Assembly (NCBI GenBank): GCA_023412495.1
Contig: JAEYNP010000080.1
Span: forward strand, 62,001 to 126,000
Length of the DNA stretch: 64,000 nt
Origin: Pseudomonadota bacterium
Lineage (GTDB): Bacteria > Desulfobacterota > Desulfobulbia > Desulfobulbales > Desulfocapsaceae
Reading direction: 5' to 3'
Shown: positions 57,663-64,000 of the stretch, piece after piece
How positions within the stretch are numbered: position 1 is the stretch's first letter
How the letters are laid out: each line of letters begins with the position of its first letter
Program-made: the position numbers and the translations under genes
Notes under the pieces: model-generated
Told to the model about the DNA's origin: nothing
Database searches by the model: none
What the model saw: only the letters and a program-made list of their open reading frames with translations

Positions 57663-59411
57663 TTATTCTCTTGACGTACTTGAGTTACCGGAAACGTCCG
57701 TAATGGAATCGATGGTCAACATATCTGCATGGACATGGCTGCGGGCGGAGGAAGCCCGGTACATCGTCGCTCCATCCAGTAAAGGGTTGACGACCTTTTT
57801 CAGTACTATACGAATTTTCATGGCTGTTTCCCGATCTTCGATGGCGACGAAGGTGCCGAGTACCTCGAGAAAATTTTCTACCATGGATATGAGCTGAACA
57901 TTGTTGATATAACTTACCGAATTGTTCTTACCGTCTATTCCAGGGTCGATCTTCCGTGCTGCCGCCACATCAGCCATGGAAAACCGGCTGCCATGGGTAT
58001 CGATCACCCGGCGCAGGAGCATGGTGGAGTTGCCGACAAAAAAGTAGTCCCGCCAAAAGCCATAAAGTGGAAGCAGGCCGTCCTGTGGCCCCCTGCTCCA
58101 ATATCGAAACCAAGCCGAACGATATACTTCCTCTTTCAGCGGTAAATCATATGTCTGCAGCAGTTTGTCTATCACGTTCCTGAATTCCGCCATTTTCTCA
58201 ATCCGAAAAAAGCATATCCCCAGGGGAAAGGGAAAGAGTGCGTCACGGGGGCCTTCCTCCACGATGATACCGGTTTCTTTGCCGATGAGGGAGAGCGTGG
58301 ACGATATATCCTTGCCGGTGACTTTCTTCAGTCGAGACAAGAACTCCGCCAATCGAGGGTCGTTTTCGGCGACATCCTCGACATACAAGGAAACGTTTTT
58401 AAAGTTCAGAGTGTTTGACCAATAGTAGAACATTGGATTTTTCGTGGCGAGGGACAGCATGGGAGAAGCCACGGGCGGAGTCTCGATATAATGCCTGGCG
58501 AATTCATTTACCTCCTGCCTGTTAAAACGGATAAGTATTTTCTTTTCTATCCGTTCTTCTGTTCTCTGGACGACGTAACCGAAGCCATTGAAACCTGTGG
58601 TGGACTGCATTCCTTTGAGCAGCAAGTTTTTGCCCGGAAAGCTGTAATCCCCTTCCGCGATCGAGGATATGAACCGGCGCATGGTTTCCATCGGCACATA
58701 CACAAAACTGTCCGGAACGCTCATCTGTCGCCTGATCTCCTGAAAGTCGAGATCCGTCGTCAGATCCGGCATCTCCCCATCGACCGTGTCGATGCAGCGC
58801 CGAACGTGCTTCTCATTGCGACTCATGATCGCAAACCCCTTGAGAAGTACTATTGAAAAAGGTTGATTGCCCAGCAGGATCCTCAATATTCTATGGGTGC
58901 CGTATTGCGTGGTGGAGAGAATGACATCCTGGCCGCCGTCTCCGAGCGTATTCTCGCCATTTTTAATCCACTGCCTCATGTTCTCAGGTTTTGCCACAAT
59001 GAGCGTATTTTCCTGCAGAAATTCCAGGACGCTTGTGGCGGGAAGCGAATCGACAGGCTGCATCAAGGCAAAAGCCACCTTCTTCCCCATTATTTTATGG
59101 AGAAGCGGATCGTTTTTGACCTTCTCATAGAGATCAAAGAAAGTTTTCATACCGCTCAAGGCATCATCCTGCAGGCCGATTTCCTGAGCCACCGCCATGA
59201 AATCGATGGACTCAAGGCTTTTACCGAATCGTGAGGCTGCAAACCTCTGCAGGTCATTCCCGCCATTTTTTTGCTCCAGATAGAGCAGGATGGTGTGGGG
59301 AATCGTACTCGCCATATCACCTTCTGTTTTCTCCGGCTGGATCCGCATGGTTACCAGGTAGGCGAAGATGAGCAGAATCGAGGCGAAGATCTGAAACGCG
59401 GTGGATTTCAT
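57663..59411 (-). CDS. Uncharacterised membrane-anchored protein, 582 residues
   Basis: One N-terminal hydrophobic helix (about residues 7-22) anchors a large extracytoplasmic part. It has repeated beta-alpha wording such as SVLEFLQENTLIVAKPENM, SFVYVPMETM and VSYINNVQLISM, reminiscent of DUF3352-like proteins, though I cannot confirm this. There are no cysteine pairs or enzyme motifs. ATG 59411 has an AGGAAG ribosome site, and a TTG start 33 bp upstream is less likely. It follows comM by 42 bp and is followed by the 119-residue gene after 2 bp. Function unknown. Confidence 0.7.
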   Translation of the reverse strand: MKSTAFQIFASILLIFAYLVTMRIQPEKTEGDMASTIPHTILLYLEQKNGGNDLQRFAASRFGKSLESIDFMAVAQEIGLQDDALSGMKTFFDLYEKVKNDPLLHKIMGKKVAFALMQPVDSLPATSVLEFLQENTLIVAKPENMRQWIKNGENTLGDGGQDVILSTTQYGTHRILRILLGNQPFSIVLLKGFAIMSRNEKHVRRCIDTVDGEMPDLTTDLDFQEIRRQMSVPDSFVYVPMETMRRFISSIAEGDYSFPGKNLLLKGMQSTTGFNGFGYVVQRTEERIEKKILIRFNRQEVNEFARHYIETPPVASPMLSLATKNPMFYYWSNTLNFKNVSLYVEDVAENDPRLAEFLSRLKKVTGKDISSTLSLIGKETGIIVEEGPRDALFPFPLGICFFRIEKMAEFRNVIDKLLQTYDLPLKEEVYRSAWFRYWSRGPQDGLLPLYGFWRDYFFVGNSTMLLRRVIDTHGSRFSMADVAAARKIDPGIDGKNNSVSYINNVQLISMVENFLEVLGTFVAIEDRETAMKIRIVLKKVVNPLLDGATMYRASSARSHVHADMLTIDSITDVSGNSSTSRE

Positions 59412-59453
59412 GAGCTGCTTCCTATGGAGTTCAACAGACTCCAAGGTGAGACT

Positions 59454-60980
59454 TTATATTTCGTGTCTGCAGAATTGTACCGCCTCGGCGATATGACCGG
59501 TTTCTATTTCCGCCGCCATGTTCATGTCGGCAATGGTTCTCGCGATCTTCAGCACACGATGATAGGCCCTGGCGGAAAGCCCCAGTCTTTCCACGCTCTT
59601 TTTCAGCAGCTGGGACGATGCGGCATCCAGACTGCAAAATTTCTCCAGAAGCTTTGCACCCATCTGGCTGTTGCAATAGACCCCGGCATGGTCGGAAAAT
59701 CTTTCCTCCTGAATAGATCGGGTCCGGTCGACGCGTGCCTTGATCTCGGCGGAACTCTCCCCCCGCTGATTGCTGCTCATTTCACTGAAATCGAGCGCAG
59801 CAACCTCGAGATGCAGATCGATGCGATCGATGAGAGGACCGGAGATCTTGCCGGTGTACCGCTTGATATCCGATTCGGTGCAATTGCACCGGTTGCGTCG
59901 GTCACCGGCAAACCCGCAGGGACAGGGGTTCATTGCAGCGATGAGGGTGAAACGGGAGGGAAAGGTGAGCGTCATGTTGGCGCGGGCGATCGTCACCTCG
60001 CCGTCCTCGAGAGGCTGGCGCAGCACCTCAAGGACATGTTTTTTGAATTCAGGAAGCTCATCGAGAAAGAGCACGCCGTTATGGGCAAGGGACACTTCGC
60101 CCGGGTGCGGGATGATGCCTCCCCCGATGAGGCCCGCATCAGAGATCGTGTGGTGGGGTGAACGAAAAGGCCTGGTGGAGAAAACCGTGCTTTTTTCGGT
60201 GCCTATGCCGGCGACACTGTAGACTTTGGTTGTTTCGATGATTTCATCGAGGGTCATGGCCGGCAGAATGGTCGGAAAGCGTCGGGCCAGCATGGTTTTG
60301 CCAGAGCCAGGCGGGCCTTTGAGCAGGATATTATGCCCGCCTGAAGCCGCAATTTCCAGGGCCCGCTTGACGTGCTGCTGTCCCTTGATCTCGGCGAAAT
60401 CGACATCATAGGTGGTGGTATTCACCAGTTCATCGAGGGGCGACCGATTGAAGGCCGCAATCGAGGCTAGTCCCGCAAGAAATTCCACGGCCTGAGGCAG
60501 CGAGGAGACCGGGATGATATCGATGCCATCGGGGGAAACAAGGGCCTCGGCAACGTTTTCCTCAGGAATGATGATGCCCGTCAAACCTTGTTCCCTGGCA
60601 GTGAGAATCATCGGCAGGATGCCGTTCACCCGGTGGACGCCACCGTCAAGGGAGAGTTCGCCGACGATGCAATATCGCCCCTCCCTGCCCCTTCTCAGGA
60701 TCTCGGTTGCCTCGAGGATGCCGATGGCAATAGGCAGATCGAAACCGGCGCCCTCCTTCTTTATATCCGCAGGGGCCAGGTTCACGGTAATCCTACTGTT
60801 CGGGAATTTGTAGTTGCAGTTCTTGATCGCCGCCTTGACCCGATCCTTGCTCTCCCTGACCGAGCTGTCCGGCAGGCCAACCGTCGAAAATGTCGGCAGG
60901 CCGGTAGCGACATCGACCTCCACCTGAATTAGCCAACCGTGAACGCCGAGAACTGTACAACTCGTGATTTGAGCGAGCAT
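59454..60980 (-). CDS. comM: YifB/ComM-family magnesium-chelatase-like AAA ATPase
   Basis: A 508-residue protein with an N-terminal Lon-like domain (GLPTFSTVGLPDSSVRESKDRVKAAI, VNLAPADIKKEGAGFDLPIAIGIL). The AAA+ core has Walker A LKGPPGSGKTMLARR, PFRSPHHTISDAGLIGGG, and Walker B-containing VLFLDELPEF. NPCPCGFAGDRRNRCNCTESDIKRY gives a zinc-like Cys cluster. ComM (YifB) is a DNA helicase acting in branch migration during natural transformation. ATG 60980 starts the family region; the frame is open 147 bases upstream. It is the second gene of the operon after trmN6. Confidence 0.93.
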   Translation of the reverse strand: MLAQITSCTVLGVHGWLIQVEVDVATGLPTFSTVGLPDSSVRESKDRVKAAIKNCNYKFPNSRITVNLAPADIKKEGAGFDLPIAIGILEATEILRRGREGRYCIVGELSLDGGVHRVNGILPMILTAREQGLTGIIIPEENVAEALVSPDGIDIIPVSSLPQAVEFLAGLASIAAFNRSPLDELVNTTTYDVDFAEIKGQQHVKRALEIAASGGHNILLKGPPGSGKTMLARRFPTILPAMTLDEIIETTKVYSVAGIGTEKSTVFSTRPFRSPHHTISDAGLIGGGIIPHPGEVSLAHNGVLFLDELPEFKKHVLEVLRQPLEDGEVTIARANMTLTFPSRFTLIAAMNPCPCGFAGDRRNRCNCTESDIKRYTGKISGPLIDRIDLHLEVAALDFSEMSSNQRGESSAEIKARVDRTRSIQEERFSDHAGVYCNSQMGAKLLEKFCSLDAASSQLLKKSVERLGLSARAYHRVLKIARTIADMNMAAEIETGHIAEAVQFCRHEI

Positions 60981-61006
60981 CGTATTTGCGGAAAGAGCGA
61001 AGAGGA

Positions 61007-61780
61007 CTACAGTACAAGGTTTTTGCCGTACAACTTCTGCATTTGCGGCGAAAACGCACCATTTTTTTCGCGATACACGAAAAATGGCGGAAGGACCTTC
61101 GTACCGGGTCCGCCATTTTTCAGGCAATGGATGAGGACCAGCCGGGCATCGCCCTCATCCTGAGGGTAACCGTAAACAAACTGCAATTTTTTGACTTCGA
61201 GCCGGTACCGATTCGCCAGTCCAAAGAACTGAGCAACTTGCTCCGCCGGATAGATGCAGTACACGGAACCCCTGTTTCGTATCGCCGCGGCCGAAGCCTG
61301 CAGAAAGTCATCGAGGGTTGCCAGGCACTGATGACGTGCAAGTTTGGCCTCCGTATTACCGCTTTGCCGGCCGGAACCGCTCTGATAAAACGGCGGATTG
61401 CAGACGATGGCGTCAAAGGATTCGGCCGCAACCAGATCGAGGATATTCTTGATATCTCCCTTCAAGATCCTGCCCATTCCCTCGAAACCGTTAGCCTCCA
61501 GGTTCCTTGCCGCAAGATCGGCCAGGCTCTCCTGGACTTCTATGCCCACTATCTCCTTTAACCACTCCTGCCAACGGTAGAGGAGAATCAGCATGATTAC
61601 GCCGCAGCCGGCGCCCAGATCAAGAACCCGGTCACCTTTGCGTACCTCGGCAAAATGGGCGACCAGCACGGCATCTATTGAAAAACGATAACCCGCAGTA
61701 TGCTGGTAACAGATCAGATCACCGTCAAAGAGTGTATCATCGGTGATCGCCGTAGTTTTTTCCGAATCGTGGCCGCGCAT
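61007..61780 (-). CDS. trmN6: tRNA1(Val) (adenine37-N6)-methyltransferase-like protein
   Basis: A 257-residue SAM methyltransferase with LDLGAGCGVIMLIL for SAM binding and CNPPFYQSG, the NPPF motif of amino-methyltransferases. It also has the N-terminal TLFDGDLICYQHTAGYRFSIDAVL region characteristic of the YfiC/TrmN6 family, which methylates A37 of tRNA-Val. ATG 61780 is preferred over a TTG 33 bp upstream. The substrate is by family only. It starts the trmN6-comM-unknown-unknown operon, 26 bp before comM. Confidence 0.87.
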   Translation of the reverse strand: MRGHDSEKTTAITDDTLFDGDLICYQHTAGYRFSIDAVLVAHFAEVRKGDRVLDLGAGCGVIMLILLYRWQEWLKEIVGIEVQESLADLAARNLEANGFEGMGRILKGDIKNILDLVAAESFDAIVCNPPFYQSGSGRQSGNTEAKLARHQCLATLDDFLQASAAAIRNRGSVYCIYPAEQVAQFFGLANRYRLEVKKLQFVYGYPQDEGDARLVLIHCLKNGGPGTKVLPPFFVYREKNGAFSPQMQKLYGKNLVL

Positions 61781-61813
61781 CGTCACCAAGCCATTCCTGC
61801 ATCTTATCAACAA

Positions 61814-61982
61814 TCTTCATTTCCGATGGCCAAGGAGTGTATACCTCCTGGAGGAAATGTAAACTGAATTCTTCGCTTCCGGCTTTTCTTGACAACCTGA
61901 TCGGTTTTCACATAAAGTTTGTCTGCCATCCGTATGATATCCTGAAAAATTACCTGAAAAAGTGGTATTAGGGAGGCAAATA
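61814..61982. other. Spacer upstream of the queD small ORF
   Basis: Holds a promoter candidate on the plus strand: TTGACA (61890-61895), 16-bp spacer, CATAAA (61912-61917). I looked for a preQ1 riboswitch and saw none of the conserved motifs. Confidence 0.4.
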
Positions 61983-62087
61983 ATGGATGATGAAAACCTC
62001 GGAAGGTATTACATTCTCCGGACCGCTCTTTGTCATATGTCTGCTTACGATTATCAAGATCTTTCAAAGGGGACCAATGATGTTTGA
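61983..62087 (+). CDS. 34-residue small ORF overlapping queD, rich in Q-read codons
   Basis: An ATG at 61983 has a strong GGGAGG ribosome site six bases upstream, and its TGA (62085-62087) overlaps the queD start. Twelve of 34 codons encode Asp, Asn, Tyr or His, the four amino acids read by queuosine-carrying tRNAs. Nine of those twelve end in T. The peptide has no membrane helix or signal. It could be a leader peptide that couples queD translation to Q levels, but no competing hairpins were shown. It could also be chance. An alternative reading is an extended QueD start at 61987 or 61990 in another frame. Confidence 0.45.
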   Translation: MDDENLGRYYILRTALCHMSAYDYQDLSKGTNDV

Positions 62088-62454
62088 TATATTCATCAAG
62101 ACACACTTCGCCGGAGCACACCATCTCAGGGAGTATCCGGGGGATTGCGAAAAGCCGCACGGGCATAACTGGAAGGTGGAAGTGACGGTACGTGCCACGG
62201 AGCTCGACAGATACGGAATGGGGATTGATTTCAAGGTCCTGAAAAAAATTGTAAAAGAGGCTGTCGACAAACTCGACCATACCGACCTGAACACCCTCGC
62301 CTATTTTCAGGACAAGAATCCCTCCTCGGAGCATATTTCCCAATTCATTTACCAGGAAATTGAGCCTCAACTGAAACATGACCGGTATGCTCTGCATAGC
62401 GTGACCGTCTATGAGACGGATACCCAGGGACTCACCTATTACGGTCGGAAATAA
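62080..62454 (+). CDS. queD: 6-carboxy-5,6,7,8-tetrahydropterin synthase
   Basis: QueD makes 6-carboxytetrahydropterin from dihydroneopterin triphosphate, the first committed step to queuosine. The 124 residues show zinc histidines in THFAGAHHLREY and the catalytic Cys in GDCEKPHGHNWKVEV, with DFKVLKKIV, LDHTDLN and PSSEHISQFI, and the terminal YETDTQGLTYY. ATG 62080 follows an AAAGGGGA site by 7 bp; ATG 62077 is adjacent. queC, queE and tgt are not in the window. A queuosine mannosyltransferase homologue is at 3.9 kb. It is co-directional with the following nucleotide-sugar dehydrogenase, 15 bp on. Confidence 0.94.
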   Translation: MFDIFIKTHFAGAHHLREYPGDCEKPHGHNWKVEVTVRATELDRYGMGIDFKVLKKIVKEAVDKLDHTDLNTLAYFQDKNPSSEHISQFIYQEIEPQLKHDRYALHSVTVYETDTQGLTYYGRK

Positions 62455-62469
62455 GGAGATCTTGATTCA

Positions 62470-63747
62470 ATGCATGATCTGTCAAATGTACGGCTCGGTG
62501 TGATCGGTCTCGGCTATGTCGGGCTGCCGCTTGCCGTCGAATTCGGCAAGCTCTACCCAACCATCGGCTTCGATCTGAACGAGGCCAGGATCCAAGAATT
62601 GCGTCACGGTACGGATTCCACCCTCGAAGTGAGCGACGAGGAACTGCAGGGAGCCAACCTTCTTGAATTTACTGCCGATGCGGAACAGATCCGGGACTGC
62701 AACGTTTTCATCGTCGCTGTCCCGACCCCCATCGATGCGGCCAAGCGTCCCAACCTCAAACCGCTGGAAGGGGCATCGCGCACGGTTGCCAGGGTTCTGA
62801 AGTCGGGCGATGTCGTGGTCTTCGAATCGACCGTCTATCCCGGAGCAACGGAAGAGGTCTGCGTGCCCATTCTCGAGCTAGGCTCCGGCCTGAAATACAA
62901 CACCGATTTTTTCTGTGGCTACAGTCCCGAGCGGATCAACCCCGGCGACAAGCAGCACAGGCTGCCGTCGATCGTCAAGATCACTTCCGGCTCGACTCCG
63001 CCAATCGCCAGCTTTGTCGATGCCCTCTACAAGTCCATCATCGCAGCCGGCACCTTTCCGGCGAGCAGCATAAAAGTCGCCGAAGCGGCCAAGGTCATTG
63101 AAAACACCCAACGCGACGTGAACATCGCCCTGATCAACGAACTGGCCCTCATCTTTGACCGGCTCGATATCAATACCAGCGAGGTCCTCGCCGCAGCCGG
63201 GACCAAATGGAATTTTCTCCCGTTCCGGCCTGGTCTTGTCGGCGGTCACTGCATCGGCGTCGATCCCTATTATCTGACCCACAAGGCCCAGGAAGTGGGA
63301 TATCACCCGAACATGATCCTGGCCGGACGGCGGCTGAACGACAATATGGGCCACTATATTGCCGCCACCGTCATCAAGAAAATGATCAGAAAAGGGATCG
63401 ATACAGCGAATTCAAGGGTTCTGGTCATGGGACTCACCTTCAAGGAGAATTGTCCCGATCTGCGCAACACCCGGGTGATCGACATCGTATCCGAGTTCAG
63501 GGAATACGGCATTTCCGTCGATGTCTACGATCCATGGGTGAGTTCTGAAGAGGCGATGAAGGAATACTCCATTCCTCTCATCCGGACACTCGAAAAAATC
63601 ACCTACAGCGCGGTGGTCGTTGCTGTCGCCCATCGTCAGTTCACCGAGATTTCGATAGCCGACATCCGCAGCCTCTGCAAGGAAAATGCGGTAATCTACG
63701 ATGTCAAAGGTCTCTATCCGAGGGATCAGGTGGATGGCTGTCTCTAA
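62470..63747 (+). CDS. Nucleotide-sugar dehydrogenase (UDP-N-acetyl-hexosamine 6-dehydrogenase, TviB/WbpO-like)
   Basis: A 425-residue NAD-dependent enzyme oxidising the 6-hydroxyl of a UDP-sugar to a uronate. The N-terminal Rossmann motif is [17 protein letters not shown]. It also has [33 protein letters not shown], and the catalytic Cys in [22 protein letters not shown], with [18 protein letters not shown]. The wording is that of the UDP-GlcNAc/GalNAc-type (WbpO, TviB) rather than UDP-glucose dehydrogenase. It suggests a second envelope-polysaccharide locus beginning here. It could be part of a surface-glycan operon off the right edge. Confidence 0.9.
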   Translation: MHDLSNVRLGVIGLGYVGLPLAVEFGKLYPTIGFDLNEARIQELRHGTDSTLEVSDEELQGANLLEFTADAEQIRDCNVFIVAVPTPIDAAKRPNLKPLEGASRTVARVLKSGDVVVFESTVYPGATEEVCVPILELGSGLKYNTDFFCGYSPERINPGDKQHRLPSIVKITSGSTPPIASFVDALYKSIIAAGTFPASSIKVAEAAKVIENTQRDVNIALINELALIFDRLDINTSEVLAAAGTKWNFLPFRPGLVGGHCIGVDPYYLTHKAQEVGYHPNMILAGRRLNDNMGHYIAATVIKKMIRKGIDTANSRVLVMGLTFKENCPDLRNTRVIDIVSEFREYGISVDVYDPWVSSEEAMKEYSIPLIRTLEKITYSAVVVAVAHRQFTEISIADIRSLCKENAVIYDVKGLYPRDQVDGCL

Positions 63748-63768
63748 GAAATTTCCCAGGTATGCATA

Positions 63769-64000
63769 ATGAATAAAATCGTTCCCGTGGACGAAGCGGT
63801 GGGGATGGTTTTGCCCCACGATATCACTGAAATAGTCAAGGGTCAGAAGAAAGGGGCAGCCTTCCGAAAAGGACATATCATTCAGGCGGAGGACATCGAG
63901 CATCTCAAGCGTCTCGGCAAGGAACATATCTATGTTCTCACCCTGGATGCCACTGAGATACACGAAAACGAAGCCGCAATCCGGCTGGCCGCTATGCTTG
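63769..64000 (+). CDS. MoeA/MogA-like molybdopterin-binding protein, 5' part only
   Basis: The first 77 residues are visible, and the gene runs off the window. It begins NKIVPVDEAVGMVLPHDITEIVKG, then GAAFRKGHIIQAEDIEHLKRLGKEHIYVL. This is the N-terminal region of a molybdopterin-binding protein family common in Desulfobacterota, related to MoeA-like and MoaB-like proteins. The catalytic part is not seen, so its role in cofactor synthesis or in sensing is open. With moaA at 8.3 kb it points to molybdenum- or tungsten-dependent metabolism. Start at ATG 63769. Confidence 0.72.
   Translation, partial: MNKIVPVDEAVGMVLPHDITEIVKGQKKGAAFRKGHIIQAEDIEHLKRLGKEHIYVLTLDATEIHENEAAIRLAAML

Noticed and set aside
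61814..62076. preQ1 riboswitch upstream of queD
   Set aside because: Neither the preQ1-I core nor the preQ1-II layout is visible. The small ORF is the better observation.
1..64000. CRISPR array, prophage, transposase or rRNA
   Set aside because: Scanned for direct repeats with spacers, integrase or transposase wording and rRNA motifs. None seen.

Overview
The window reads as chromosome of an anaerobic, sulfate-reducer-like Desulfobacterota bacterium, with the Desulfobulbales as the best guess. This is judged from gene content, not from a search: LL-diaminopimelate aminotransferase, a Wolinella/Geobacter-type frdCAB fumarate reductase/succinate dehydrogenase, an FmdE protein, DUF39-type homocysteine synthesis, a DctB/DctD pair and DUF4911. 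There are no phage genes, transposases, CRISPR arrays or rRNA. One tRNA gene (His) is present. Almost everything is housekeeping, but several genes have unusual domain architectures.

Layout. 0-2 kb: end of a polysaccharide locus (GT2 transferase, WbaP priming transferase). 2-10.4 kb: coaBC, a YchJ protein, a queuosine mannosyltransferase homologue, nadA, tsaD-rsmA, moaA and pheA. 10.4-16.6 kb: a DUF39-larE operon behind a leader with mutually exclusive hairpins, HU, a structured and repeat-bearing 0.46-kb spacer, an FmdE protein, a eukaryote-like fused HisHF and a lipoprotein. 16.6-22.3 kb: DctB/DctD, ispH, dapL. 22.3-30 kb: pepN, a di-heme mini-cytochrome with a GGR-like flavoprotein, frdCAB. 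30-36 kb: gph, DUF445, and a minus-strand run serC-radical SAM-rlmN, then trmL. 36-43 kb: HhH protein-miaA-recJ, purB-(DUF4911::miaB). 43-47 kb: a topoisomerase IV pair resembling the Bacteroidetes type. 47-55 kb: cutA, coaX-ldcA, an SH3 protein, a MrfA::MrfB-like helicase-exonuclease fusion and a PDT-ACT-TyrA fusion. 55-64 kb: tRNA-His, hydrolase-dCMP deaminase, the trmN6-comM-two-unknowns operon, queD behind a small ORF, a nucleotide-sugar dehydrogenase and the start of a MoeA-like gene.

Themes. (1) tRNA modification is dense: tsaD, miaA, miaB, rlmN, trmL, trmN6, queD and the queuosine mannosyltransferase homologue. (2) Aromatic, histidine, lysine and homocysteine amino-acid synthesis is represented by fused or lineage-typical enzymes. 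(3) Two leaders look regulatory from sequence alone. The DUF39-larE leader shows three competing stems ending in a terminator. queD is overlapped by a 34-codon ORF with its own strong ribosome binding site, unusually rich in codons read by queuosine tRNAs. These two are the best candidates for undescribed biology here. No computation was run; folds, homology and start choices are by eye.
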